A stretch of 64,000 nucleotides of DNA, taken from positions 62,001 to 126,000 of the forward strand of contig SADC01001309.1 in the NCBI GenBank assembly GCA_004194705.1, read 5' to 3'. Source of the stretch: Ditylenchus dipsaci. Its lineage: Eukaryota; Nematoda; Chromadorea; Rhabditida; Anguinidae. Position 1 is the stretch's first letter, and the number at the start of each line of letters is the position of its first letter. A program made the position numbers and the translations under genes. Under the pieces are notes generated by a model, which saw only the letters and a program-made list of their open reading frames with translations, was not told where the DNA came from and searched no databases. This document shows, piece after piece, positions 22,901-34,355 of this stretch.

Positions 22901-25761
22901 GGGCATGCTCATTTAAATAAATTTCTGCTTGATTCAGGTCCATGATTCCGCAGCACTGTTCGAACATAAATGACATCAAGAAGGCAAGAATGTTGTTTAA
23001 GTCCGTGCGAGAAACTAATCCTAAGCTTCCACAAGGTTAGCAATATGTGAGACACACTTCTTACGCTAACATCTAATTTTAGCCTGGATTGCGTCTGCAA
23101 CGCTAGAACAAACCGTTGGTAAGCTGCAGGTGGCTCGTAATTTGATAATGGAAGGATGTGAGAAAAACAATAAGTCAGAAGACCTTTGGCTTGAGGCATT
23201 AGACTTCATCCACCAGATATGGCCAAAACAATTGGTTTGTTTTTGTTTATTGGTTTTGATGATCTTTAAAAATTTATTTCTAATTTGTAGTTGCAAATGC
23301 GGTGCGTTATCTGCCAAACTCTGTTCGTATTTGGATGAAGGCCGCCGACTTAGAAGTGGACAAGAAAGGCAAGAGGAAGGTATTGCGCAAAGCATTAGAG
23401 CACATTCCTCATTCTGTTCGTCTCTGGAAAGCTGCAGTGGATTTGGAGGAGCCCGAAGATGCCAGACAACTATTGACCAGGGTCTTTGATCACAATATTT
23501 AGTTGAACCTAATTTACCAGAGCCAAAATTTAGGCGGTGGAATGCTGCAGTACAAGCACAGAGCTTTGGTTAGCCCTTGCAAAGTTGGAGACTTATGAGA
23601 ATGCACAGAAAGTGCTGAACAAAGCCAGAGAAAATATTCCTACGGAGCGTCAAATTTGGATTAGTGCCGCTAGACTAGAAGAGGTTAGTGGCTTTAACGT
23701 TAATGGGATCGCCAACCTATAATCGGTTTCAGACTCGTGGTCAGAAAAACAGGGTCGACCCGCTGATTGCCAAAGCACTGGTTTTGCTCAGAAATGCTCA
23801 AGTTGAAATCAATAGAAAACAATGGCTCGAAGACGCTATTGATGCTGAGAGGGCGGACTGCTGTTTGACGAGCAAAGCTATTATGTTGGTTTTTTTCTTG
23901 CAGAAAAGTTTAGGAAGGAAGAGGCAAAATGGTCGTGTCAGGATTCGAACGTGCAGCTTTCAGGTGGTGTGTTGCCATTATACTACGCCGCCACCTCTTC
24001 CTTCCGTTCTAACTAGGCCATGTATATCTGCTCTATTTACATTGCTAGAGTCATGAAGCCTCTTATAAAATTACTAATTATGCTTAATATGACTAGCTTT
24101 TTAGTAAAAATGTCATGAGCATTGGAGTCGAGGAAGAGGATCGCAAACACACATGGATGGAAGATGCCGAATGGTTCATCAGTGAAAAAGCTATTGAGTG
24201 TGCTAGATCAGTCTATGCTTTCTGCATCAATCAATTCCCAACCAAAAAAGGCATCTGGAGTCGTGCAGCGTTCTTTGAAAAAGACCATGGGACGGTTGAA
24301 TCTTATGAGGCCATTCTCAAGGAAGCAACCGACAAGTGCCCAAAGGCTGAAAATTTATGGCTTATGTATGCAAAATCCAGGTATATTTCACGTATTCTGT
24401 AAGAATTTTTTGACTACAGGAATATTTCTAGATGGATGCAAGGAGATGTCAAGGAAGCGAGAAAAATTTTGGCCGTTGCCTTTCAGTTCAACCCTAATTC
24501 GGAGGAAATTTGGATGGCAGCTGTAAAGCTTGAATCAGAAAACGAAGAATATGACAGTGCGCGAAAGTTGTGTAAGTTTTGACTTATGTGTAAAATGTGT
24601 TTATAGGTCAATTGTCTTTGGCTCAATTTTCAAACAAAATATTTCAGTGACTAAGGCTCGTACTTCCGCCCCTTCTCCTAGGTTCTGGATGAAAAGTGCA
24701 AAACTGGAATGGTGGCGTGTTTAGTTTTTTACATTGTTTCAATCATGTGTGTGCATTTTCAGGTGCCTCAATGAGCTCGATAGCGCCGTGGAACTGCTCA
24801 CAGAGGGGGTGAAAATGTACAATGACTTCGAGAAGTTCTACATGATGTGGGGACAGATTCTTGCTCAGAAAGGCCAATTCGATGACGCAAGAAAAATATT
24901 TTCGGAAGGTGTTCGAAAGAGTCCTCACAGCATTCCTCTGTGGTTGTTACTCATTCGGCTGGAGGAATCAAGAGGTCGTGCAATAAAAGCTCGATCTGAG
25001 TTGGATGTATGCATTGAAGTTTTTGTTTATTTGTCATGTTGTTTATTATTTTTAGATCGCAAAGACAAAGAATCCTAGGAATGACATACTCTGGCTGGAA
25101 GCAATAAGGATTGAGGCAAGCATTCGTCATTGTGTCTAGGTTATATAAACATATGTTTTGTAGATTAGATCAAACCAGCGGGAACTAGCACAGTCTCTGT
25201 TGGCCAGAGCATTGCAAGAATGCGAACATTCGGTTGGTGGTGTTATTTTCATCACCAAATTTTGTAATTAATTAAATTTCTAGGTCGGTTGTGGGCGGAA
25301 GCTATTTTTATTGAGCAGCGCCATGGCAGAAGGACCAAGTCAATGGATGCGTTGAAGAAGTGTGAGCATGATCCACATGTGCTGCTAGCGGTCTCCAAAC
25401 TGGTGTGGTCTGAAAGGAAAATCGTGAAGGCTCGCTCTTGGTTCCAAAGAACTGTGAAAGTAGACTCAGACTTTGGTGACGCGTGGGCTACTTTCTACAA
25501 GTTTGAGTTGATCCATGGAAATGAGGTAAATTGATATTCGTGTTGTTGTGTAATCTGCTCAGTTTTAAGACCGAACAGGAAGAAGTCAGAAAGAGATGCT
25601 TGATGGCTGAACCGAGGCACGGTGAAATCTGGCAGCAAATTTCAAAAGATGTGGTGAATTGGCGAAAGAAAACTCTGGAAATTCTCGAGATCGCGTGTCG
25701 AAGTGTGGAAATTCCAAATAAACAGTTGAATTCACGTTACAGTTGTTTACTCTTTGTTTAG
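19931..25761 (+). CDS. PRPF6: Pre-mRNA-processing factor 6 (U5/tri-snRNP protein)
   Basis: Eighteen exons: 19931-20180, 20235-20353, 20725-20898, 21860-22148, 22581-22642, 22938-23035, 23083-23234, 23291-23481, 23534-23683, 23733-23884, 24105-24380, 24432-24571, 24648-24716, 24763-25006, 25056-25115, 25164-25232, 25284-25525, 25570-25761; about 977 residues (human 941). PRPF6 bridges U5 and U4/U6 in the tri-snRNP through its HAT/TPR repeats. Diagnostic stretches: [140 protein letters not shown]. The frame needs one extra base at five places: after CCTGG (19985), after AAGCC (20103), and at the joins 23234/23291, 24716/24763 and 25232/25284. Intron 15 is GC-AG. Intron 3 carries a TTAA element, and intron 10 a tRNA-like piece. 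AATAAA follows at 25772. Identity is certain; exact joins at the five places are not. Confidence 0.92.
20911..21817. mobile_element. TTAA-flanked element in PRPF6 intron 3
   Basis: TTAA then AGGGAGTGGAAACTATATAT on the left; the inverse family end GTATACAAAGTTTCCTCCTCCT then TTAA on the right. Both ends hold CGCAT and a tRNA B-box-like stretch (GGTTCATATCC; inverse of GGTTCAAATCC). Removing it leaves an intron of about 55 nt, the normal size here, so it is a clean insertion. Confidence 0.8.
21191..21535. mobile_element. Mariner-like miniature nested in the TTAA element
   Basis: TA then CACGGTGGGGCAAATTTTCG; the inverse CGAAAATTTGCCCCACCCTG then TA. The arms also share GCTCGTATCTTTTT and CAGAATGACAC. 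Confidence 0.7.
23929..24003 (-). repeat. tRNA-derived sequence in PRPF6 intron 10
   Basis: Read on the minus strand: GGTGGCGGCGTAGTATAATG (A-box-like), then CACGTTCGAATCCTGACAC (B-box-like) at tRNA spacing. The T-stem does not pair well, so it is a decayed tRNA or a SINE head, not a working tRNA. Confidence 0.5.
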
Positions 25762-25771
25762 AGATGGAGTA

Positions 25772-25777
25772 AATAAA
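25772..25777 (+). terminator. Poly(A) signal AATAAA of PRPF6
   Basis: AATAAA 11 nt after the PRPF6 stop. Confidence 0.6.
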
Positions 25778-25836
25778 ACGTACGGTGCAACGTAGACGAT
25801 TTGGTGGCTGACTCCTTATTACTTGGGCATTATCAG

Positions 25837-26046
25837 TAGGGTTGTCGACTTTTAAGTCGAAAGTCGGAAGGTCAAAATTTTTTAAGGCAGGTTTTTTTTA
25901 CAGGAGTGTAAATCCGGTTTTACAATGTATACCCAACTTTTAATTCTGAGTATATGTTGTGAAATCAGATTTTCGCTCCGAGGCCGAAAATCGACCTTAA
26001 AAAAGTTTCGACCTTTCGACTTAAAAGTCGAAAGTCGACAACCCTA
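25837..26046. mobile_element. hAT miniature element with 8-bp target duplication
   Basis: TAGGGTTGTCGACTTTTAAG and its inverse CTTTCGACTTAAAAGTCGAAAGTCGACAACCCTA region, flanked by ATTATCAG at 25829-25836 and 26047-26054. It lies 75 bp downstream of the PRPF6 stop. Confidence 0.88.
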
Positions 26047-26054
26047 ATTATCAG

Positions 26055-26546
26055 TATATCTATTTCATGTGCCGTTTTGTTTGTTTTTTTTTGTTTTTTG
26101 TTGTTATATTACATAAGCTAATTTTTTAAGGGATCTGTCACAATTCTAATCCTAAGTGTAAATGTAAGGTGTCCTCACAATACCAAAAACATTTACATTA
26201 ACACTTACATTTAAAGAGAAAATTTAAGCTGAAAATTTGCGAGGGACGTCCCGTCCCGCGCGACTCCAATTTTGGCCAATTTTCGGTCCCAAACCCCCTT
26301 CCAAAATTTTTTTTGGCTTGAGTTTACAATCCCCCGCCCCACGGGGCACGGCGTGTCAAACAGGTCAAATGACCAAATCGGGCTTGGCGTTATGTTTTAA
26401 CGAAAATTCAAAATAGTTTTTCATTTTTAAATACCATTGACAAAAATATGCTCAATTTTATGCACTAAGTATTCATAAAACTGTTATTTAGGATTTTCTA
26501 TGGATACTTCTCGTCTAAAAAGTCTGCTTCAAATTCAATTTTCGCT
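26055..26546. other. No gene seen
   Basis: AT-rich intergenic sequence with a T-rich stretch near 26085 and the inverted CACGGCGTGTCAAA motif (26346) whose partner TTTGACACGCCGTGGG is at 27226, hinting at the outer ends of a palindromic element of about 900 bp. Confidence 0.35.
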
Positions 26547-26720
26547 ATTTAAAGGGAGGACCTACTTTTGTATACGCATTGTCTAGGTCATAGGTTCAAA
26601 TCCGCCTGGGTGCATACCCTATTTTTTACCCCATTTTTTCATGTTTTATTTACAAGTTTGGTGTCAAAAAGATCTTCCGTCTCTTGGCTATCCAACAAGA
26701 CCATCACCGCTTCCTTTGCG
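26547..26720 (+). repeat. Solo left end of the TTAA B-box family
   Basis: TTTAAAGGGAGGACCTACTT, CGCATTGTCTAGG and GGTTCAAATCCGCCTGGGTG match the termini of 20911-21817 and 54953-55983, followed by the core TTACAAGTTTGGTGTCAAAA. No right end found. Confidence 0.5.
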
Positions 26721-27369
26721 CGCCAGGCTTTGGCTGCGTCAGATTTTTTCTGATCGTTGTCCATTAATTATACCTAAAAAGTGTAAATTTACTAAAACTT
26801 GTTCGATCTCCGCATAAAGTGTTCATATGAAAAAACCAAAGATACCAGCAGAAAGCTGGTGAAAAATACTACAAGACTGTAGGACAGATTATTTTTTCCG
26901 GGAGAAATCACTGAGAACGAACTGAGAACGAAAAAAAAAAAAAAAGAAAAAATAAAGTTGGCGAGCTGACTCTGCCAACCGCCAATTCTAACTTCTATTT
27001 GTTCAAAATCTTTGAATTTCTGATAAATTAGGTAAATTTTTTCACCAATCGATAGAGCGATTCCTGGGCAATCCACTGATTTAAAAATAGCTCATATAGG
27101 ACACATATAAGCATGAGTTACAAATAAGAATACAAAGTTGAGAAAATATGAGAAAGTTACTACAAATTTAATCGTGTTCAAATTTTTTGTCTTGACTAGA
27201 AAAATGTCGATTTGGTGTTTTGACCGATTTGACACGCCGTGGGAGAGTGGTCAGATGGAAGAGATGACTTCATATTCGGGTTTCTCGTGCCCGATTTCAT
27301 GAGAAAGCCGGCTGTTTTTTTGGTTCTGAGAAAAAAAAAAATTCGAACCGCAAAGGGGGGGGGGTATCA

Positions 27370-28165
27370 TGGTTTTTTAGTCGAATTAACAAAAATTTAA
27401 ATTAGCGCCTTTTGAATTTTAAAGGGATTAAGGGCTGTATTGGGAGGGGAAGTGAATAAAAGAGGGCCACTAATCATACAGGGCCCACTAACAAGAAGAT
27501 GTTGAACATAGTTTTGGATTCTGGGCCTACCGCATAAATAAGCTCTGGTATGCATGCTTTTTCATGCATCCAGAGTCACTTTCGAGTGATTTGTGTCTAA
27601 GGTATGTGGGTGTGCGCATCTCAACTCCAAGCCCCAAGCCCCCGAAGGGGGCGCAGGGGGCTTGAGAGTTAGAGATGCGCGCACTCACTTACCTTAGACA
27701 TGATTCCGAGAAAAACTCTTTATCAAAAAATGCGTATAGAGTAGGGTTGTGAAACTGCCCGGGCAGAAAAGATCGGAAAGTTTTCTGGACAGAAATGGAC
27801 AAATTTGGACAGAAATGGACAAAAATTAGCAAGTGATCACACACATTTATATACGAAGACTGTACAATTTTTTTTGTATAACTTTACAGCTACTAGTAAA
27901 TTCTAATTTCTGTCCATGGAAAACTTTCCGCGTTTTTTCTGTCCGGGAAATTTTCCGGAAAACTTTCCGGAAAGTTTTCCGGATAACTTTCCGTTTCACA
28001 ACCCTAGTATAGAGTCTATTTTTGCCACGGCCCTGTTGAAAAACATGGTAAGACAGTCGAAGAATACAAAAATTTACTTTTTTAACGTTCTGCCACGAGT
28101 GTTCCCCTTTTATTTCTTTCTTCTTCCAAAACAGCCGTTATTCCCTTTTAAATTCAAAAGGCCTG
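27370..28165. mobile_element. Second copy of palindromic family A, split by a hAT insertion
   Basis: Carries the GCGCCTTTTGAATTTTAAAG arm, the three stem-loops (CTCTGGTATGCATG at 27542; GC hairpin at 27635-27665) and TTTGCCACGGCCC of 4716-5606. The hAT miniature 27742-28006 interrupts it, so it is the older insertion. Confidence 0.65.
27742..28006. mobile_element. hAT miniature element with 8-bp target duplication
   Basis: TAGGGTTGTGAAACTGCCC and the inverse end GTTTCACAACCCTA, flanked by GTATAGAG at 27734-27741 and 28007-28014. The arms hold GGAAAGTTTTC repeats. Confidence 0.88.
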
Positions 28166-28192
28166 GCACCGCGGCGGTCCCACTATTACGTC

Positions 28193-28430
28193 TACAGTCG
28201 ACGCTCTCTATAACGACGCTCTTTATAACGACTCGCTCTTTATAACGACTCGCTCTTTATAACGACTCGCTCTTTATAACGACTCGCTCTTTATAACGAT
28301 CCGGAAAAAAGAAGTATTTGGTCCTGAGTTAAGTCATTTAAGTCAAAATGACGCTCTTTATAACGACGCTCTCTATAACGACTCGGTTTAGGCGGTCCCT
28401 TGAGAGTCGTTATAGAGAGCTTCGACTGTA
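28193..28430. mobile_element. Pogo-type miniature built of CTCTTTATAACGACT units
   Basis: TA then CAGTCGACGCTCTCTATAAC and, at the other end, GTTATAGAGAGCTTCGACTG then TA. The left half holds five direct ACGACTCGCTCTTTATA units. Confidence 0.75.
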
Positions 28431-28860
28431 AAGACGTCCCGTCTCCTGCACCGTCAAAATTGAATAATTTTTTGCCCAAGGCAATCATTGAATGAAAATA
28501 TATGTTAAAACGTCCCTTTACTAACTAAATCTGGAGATTTAATTAAATCTGGGGTTTTTTTAGCTGAGCAAAACCCGTCTTTGAATTCGTTATTATAAAT
28601 CTAAGTGTATTTAGTGCTGCAATAGATTTCTAATCGAAACCTACTGTCTTGGCTGAAAGCGCCGTTCGACAGATCACAACAACCTTTACACGACATTTGC
28701 TTCAACCAAAATGAGTGCGAAAAATTCAGTCATAGTGAAAAGTGTGTTATAAGACGAGTTTTTTCGAAAAAAGCTAGCGTTTCGCATGTTAGATGAAAAA
28801 AGCCGCTCAAAGTAGCCGAGATGGCATAACCTAAAAATTGCATTTTATCAACCTCTAAGG

Positions 28861-31557
28861 GGTAAAACGACACTTCGCTATGAGGACAGTTCGCTATGGA
28901 CAGTCCGCTATGATTTTTTAATGGACAGTTCGCTATGATTTTTAACCGTCCTTTTCGCCAGCGAAAAATCAGTTGTATTTTGGGGTACAATGGCACTTGA
29001 CTTTTATAAAACGCTAAGAGCGTTGCTCTCTTGCTTTTTTACAATAAAAATAGTTTTACCCTGGATTTTCTAGTTCTGCCCTTAAAAATTTTGACACCAA
29101 AAATATTTGTTCACCGTACTGCACTATCTCTTCGTTATCTCTTGCTACATCTTTATGAAATTTCCGATGCATAGACGTAAGTTTTATACATTTGCACGCC
29201 CGTCCTAACTCACGATAGCTTGTCAGTTTAGGTAATCACGTCAAAAGCCCCACATGCCAAATAGTTTCGAAAAACATTTTGGAGTCTTTTGTAGCTTGTC
29301 TTAACGGTCGCTTGCCCACCTCATACCTTCCTATTTAATTTAACCAAAGAATGAAAAAACAAATGCGAGAAAACAATAAAGCAAGAACAATAAGACAATA
29401 ACACATTTTTTTATTCTCATTCTTGCACTGCATCGAAGTGAGCGTGCACATGTTAAATCATACCCATGGGTCTATCATCGTTTAGCGTAGTGTTGACCTA
29501 AATAAGCCATTTTATTAGGTTTTGAAAATTAAAACGGATATCCTGCTCGTATTTGGCGGAGAAGAAGACGAACTTTGTCTTCTCATAGCGGTACGCGAAA
29601 ATTCATCCTCAGGACATTCATCCCCCGGGGCAATTTATCCCCCGGGACAATTCACCCCAGAACAGACACGGACACAATACCCTCACGCTACAATATCCCC
29701 AAGGCCACGATCCCCGCGGCCACAGTTTATTTATTGTACCCTGGTTGGAGAACTCAGGTAGCGTAGTGGTACCCGGGTAGTAATATTTTCGTCTTGTAAT
29801 GAACTTTTGAAATTTAAAACATTTTTCTATGAACCAACTTCAGTTTTACTGGATAATCCACGCGCCAACTAAACCAAGTGGTCGTCCACTTGGATCAAAT
29901 TTTTTTTCATGTTTTTCATGTTCCAAAACTTATTTTCTGGACTAATTCGGGCATGCCGAAGATGGTTTGATAATAGTAAAAAAGGCTTTGTATGGTATTT
30001 TCTCAGTACTATAGGATAATTGATTTTGACAAAACTTAATTTCACCAAAACTCAAGAAATATCCTGCAAAACAGAATTTTACTATTATCAAACCATCTTC
30101 AGCATGCCTGAATTAATCCAGAAAGCAGGTTTTGGAACCTAAAAAAATTTGAATTTTTTTTGATCCAAGTGGACGACCAGTAGGTTTGGTTGGTTCAGAC
30201 TAAAAAATTTGAATCACCGCAAAACTTTTAGTGGAAGTGACAGTAATAGTAAGACTGAGAGGCAATTTTTTCCTGTTGGGTACACACTGAGAGTGAGAGC
30301 GCAATTAAGAGTGAGAGTGAAAGAAAAATCCGCTAATTGGATACGAGGCTTGAATACTTATAGCTGGTCAACGCCCTGGTAGTACTACCTGAGTACCACT
30401 TTATTGGTGCTACCACCTCCATACTACTATCTGCACCCCCATGGAGTACGAAAGTGATTTAGAACTGGGTTGAATGAAAACGGGAGGAAAAGTTTTTGCT
30501 TTAAAATATTCCGTTCGGCACAAATAATATTCAAAAGAACTTTATATCATTGTCCCGGAGATGAATTGTCCCTGTCCCTTCTCATAGGGCTTTAAGAGAA
30601 TGAAATTATACTGATAGAGACGTGCCGCCAAAATGAGTTCCTTTGCATGTTCCTATTTGTCTCTTATAAGCCTTGCATTAGCCGCTGTTATCCTCATCTT
30701 GCTCTTTTTCTTCGTCCTATTTGACCTCCCTAGAGAAAAATAAAAGTGTGATAAAAAAAATCATCGGCTTAAAAATGACTTAATATCCGGTGCCTTCACG
30801 CCCAAGACCTCTGCTTCTTTTTGATATGTTGACATCAGTCCAATTGCTTACACCTGAAACATGATAATGAATCTAGATCCAAATGGATGTTAAAATACCT
30901 CTTATATTCAATATTTGTCTCACATGAAATGAGCCGGCCTAGGACACTTCGCTATGAGGACAGTCCGCTTATCTATAGTATGGACGAATAAATAGAACAT
31001 GGTAAAAAATTTAGACAACCATACCTTGAACAGCTCTTTTGGACCTTCACAGAAATGAGTGGCGATGTTTCCTCAACCATCCGGGCTAGCGTCTTGTTAC
31101 CCACTTTTGCTGAGTGCACAGGTCCACCCTCTGGTTAGCTTGCGGGCGCCACATTGTAATAACACCTTGAATTATTGTCATTGACATAAATTACAGCAAC
31201 ACAGACCGAAAGAAATACAGAAAAAGTAGAAGACTAAAACGAAAAAGAAAGAAAAATTTTGACTGCAAAATATCCGAAAACATGTGACAACAACAGGATG
31301 ACAAGGAGACTGCAGTGTGATATTTGGTCGGCTTCATGAACTAATTGTCTCTAAGATTCTGTATTGTAACTCATTCACTTCAGATTCACCGAGAGTCATT
31401 TGAACGGAAAGTATTAAGTGAGTGAGCATAGGGGATCCTAGACACAAAATATGATGAGAAATAATCATTAATTAAAAACCATAGCGAACTGTCCATTTCA
31501 AAAATCATAGCGAACTGTCCATAGCGAACTGTCCTCATAGCGAAGTGTCCTAGCCCC
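28861..31557. mobile_element. Foldback-type element inserted into the palindrome
   Basis: The arms are TTCGCTATGAGGACAGT arrays (28868-28945) and the inverse ACTGTCCTCATAGCGAA (31485-31552). CTCTAAGG, or nine bases CCTCTAAGG, is duplicated at 28853-28860 and 31558-31565. The uninterrupted site is preserved in the other palindrome arm near 32598, which proves insertion. The interior holds minisatellite CCCCGGGACAATT (29610-29670), an inverted pair around CCAAGTGG (29870-30180), and coding-like pieces on the minus strand (30755-31172). Confidence 0.75.
30755..31172 (-). pseudogene. Captured gene fragment, family not recognised
   Basis: Two exon-like blocks on the minus strand with an acceptor ATCATGTTTCAG between them. 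Block 1 (31172-31020) reads VGNKTLARMVEE and, in another frame, ATHFCEGPKELFK before a GTATGG donor. Block 2 (30857-30755) reads AIGLMSTYQKEAEVLGVKAP then DIKSFLSR and stop. One-base shifts and a stop at the join break it. An acidic DEEKEQDEDNSG frame follows near 30700. It looks like host coding DNA carried by the element; I cannot name the gene. Confidence 0.35.
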
Positions 31558-33289
31558 CTCTAAGGGTGTTTTAAACCGTAAAAACGATAAAAAGCGTGTT
31601 TTAAGAGGGTGCTCGCACATTTTTGGCCGAAAAAGTTTTAAGTTTTTTTTTACCAAAATTAGACTTTTTGCCTTTGGAGACCAAGTTAAACGACCCGAAA
31701 AGAGTTACTTATCTGGCCGGCCGTCTCCCGTCTTGAAAAAATTGGCCGGCCGTCCTCCGTCTCCGTCCTGGCTTTTTTTCCCCGGCCGTCGCCGTCCCGT
31801 CCAAAAATCGGGCCGTTTTAGGACGGGACGGGCCCGGCAGGACGGCGGTCCCACTATGCCGTCTACGCAGCCCCTTAAGATTCAAAATCCTAATCACTTT
31901 CAAATAAACAAAACGCTAAGCGATTTCAAAAAAATATTTTGCAAATGTGGTTTTTCTCAAATTTGTTGACTATAATTTGTGAAATTTTGTAGAAACTAGG
32001 AAAACTTTACTCGATTCAATCCCGAGTCAAGATTCTCGACATTGAGGGACACGGACATTTCACTCTCCGGGACATTTAGAGAGTGAAATGTCCGGTGAGT
32101 GAAATGTCCTGAGAGTGAAATGTCACGCACCCTCGCATTGAGGCTTAGTACTTTTTGACACAAATTTTCTTTGCTTCCTTTCTACAGTTTACAAATATGC
32201 CATTTACGGCTTATATTGCAAGAATATGCGTTTTAACAACCTTCACTATCCCAAATAGACTCAAAACTTTTGGCGTGAAAATCGTAAAGTGATTATGTTT
32301 TCGAATTTTAAGGGGCTGTGGGGCCCGTCCCGTCGCCGTCCCGTTCTAAGACGGCCCGATTTTTGGACGGGACGGCGACGGCCGGGGAAAAAAAGCCAGG
32401 ACGGAGACGGAGGACGGCCGGCCAATTTTTTCAAGACGGGAGACGGCCGGCCAGATAAGTAACCTTTTCGGGTCGTTTAACTTGGTCTCCAAAGGCAAAA
32501 AGTCTAATTTTGGTAAAAAAACTTAAAACTTTTTCGGCCAAAAATGTGCGAGCACCCTCTTAAAACACGCTTTTTATCGTTTTTACGGTTTAAAACACCC
32601 TTAGAGATTGATAAAATGCAATTTTTAGGTTATGCCATCTCGGCTACTTTGAGCGGCTTTTTTCATCTAACATGCGAAACGCTAGCTTTTTTCGAAAAAA
32701 CTCGTCTTATAACACACTTTTCACTATGACTGAATTTTTCGCACTCATTTTTGGTTGAAGCAAATGTCGTGTAAAGGTTGTTGTGATCTGTCGAACGGCG
32801 CTTTCAGCCAAGACAGTAGGTTTCGATTAGAAATCTATTGCAGCACTAAATACACTTAGATTTATAATAACGAATTCAAAGACGGGTTTTGCTCAGCTAA
32901 AAAAACCCCAGATTTAATTAAATCTCCAGATTTAGTTAGTAAAGGGACGTTTTAACATATATTTTCATTCAATGATTGCCTTGGGCAAAAAATTATTCAA
33001 TTTTGACGGTGCAGAAGACGGCCAAATTTTTTTTGAGACGGCCCGATTTCAGACGGGGCGGAAGACGGCCGAAAAAAAATTCAGGACGGAGGCCGAGACG
33101 GCAAAAAATTTGACGGGGCGGAAGACGGTCAAAAAAATTAATGAGACTGAGACGAGGACGGCCGTCTTATTTTTCAGATTTGTCCCACTATGGTAGACGG
33201 CAATAATCCTGACAAAACAATGCAGCTGAAGATCATGCTCTGACGAACTACCTCTATTTTTTAACGCTTTATTAAAGCCCTCCCACATT

Positions 33290-34355
33290 GCGGCGTAACA
33301 AGACCGTGTAACACGATTAGACTAGTGTTACGCGTAACACTGTTTTTGAGGACTGACATACGACTCGATACACATTGTGACTCGATACGCCAACTCGATA
33401 CAGTTGCGACTCGATACGCCAACTCGATACAGTTGCGACTCGATACACCAACTCGATACAGTTGCGATTCGATACGCCAACTCGATACACCTAGTCTCGA
33501 GTTCGACTCCTGCCGATTGTTATTTTTATATTTTGACATTTTTTTTATTCTTTTGCATTAATATTCATCACTTCTAACTATATATTCACTTTGATAATGG
33601 CTAAACATTCAGAAAGCAGCTTAAATTTATGCGATGCCGCTGGATACCCTATTTCTTATTTATCACTTGGTTTTCTCTTTAGAGTTTGGCGAAAGAGCCT
33701 ACGAATAAGTACATAATCGAGAGAATCGCTCAGAATTGTCTCTAAAGTATGTGCGCGCATATTCCATGCGCATATTTTATTCTCAAGCCCCTATGTCCCC
33801 GAAGAGGGTAACCTTGTAACATTTTTTTAATTCATGCCCTTACGAATTTTTTATATTTTTAGCCGTTTTGTAGTTTCAGGACACATTTGAGGCCGTCCTA
33901 ACGCGCGCTGGCCTACCCTTTGCCTAAGGCTTTGCCTAAATTATAAAAAAGACAATAAAATGGCCTGAAATTTTGTAGAAGGCGCAAACTCTGTATGAAA
34001 TCTCAGAAGGTGCCAAACACCCTAATGACGATGAGAATCAAGGATTCAGAGACGCAAAAAGATATTAAAGCCCATCACACATCGAAAAAAAATGACAAAA
34101 CGTCAAAATAACACTAGACGAAGGTCAAACTCGAGACCCCTGTATCGAGTTGGCGTATCGAGTCGTAACTGTATCGAGTTGGTGTATCGAGTCGCAACTG
34201 TATCGAGTTGGCGTATCGAGTCGCAACTGTATCGAGTTGGTGTATCGAGTCACAATGTGTATCGAGTCGTCGTTATACCGTTTTTGAGTCGCGTAACACG
34301 AGTGGCGTAACACGAAGCAAGTAGCATAATTTGTTACGCGACTTGTGTTACGCAT
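33290..34355. mobile_element. Foldback-like element with GACTCGATAC arms
   Basis: The left arm 33360-33495 is about eight units of AACTCGATACAGTTGCG type; the right arm 34128-34268 is the inverse. Outside them both ends have GTGTTACGCGTAACA-like sequence. The middle contains GTCTCTAAAGTATGTGCGCG, a distant copy of the family A hairpin core. Confidence 0.6.

Larger units (their letters stand above)
28432..33020. repeat. Large palindrome, arms of about 430 bp plus an inner 300-bp pair
   Basis: The arm 28440-28860 reappears inverted at 32598-33015 almost without change (for example TTTCGCATGTTAGATGAAAAA and GAACGGCGCTTTCAGCCAAG). After the inserted element 28861-31557 the palindrome continues: 31558-31860 is matched by 32320-32597 (GCCGGCCGTCTCCCG, TTTTTGGCCGAAAAAG). 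The centre is a GC-rich GACGGG region plus AT-rich DNA. Confidence 0.75.

Noticed and set aside
23929..24003. Functional tRNA gene
   Set aside because: A- and B-box-like parts are present, but the T-stem and anticodon stem do not pair; it lies in an intron on the opposite strand.
26547..26720. Complete TTAA element
   Set aside because: Only the left terminus is recognisable; no matching right end within the window.
33325..33577. Repeat protein RYANSIQLRLDTPTRYSCDS
   Set aside because: Translation of the GACTCGATAC array in a Foldback arm.
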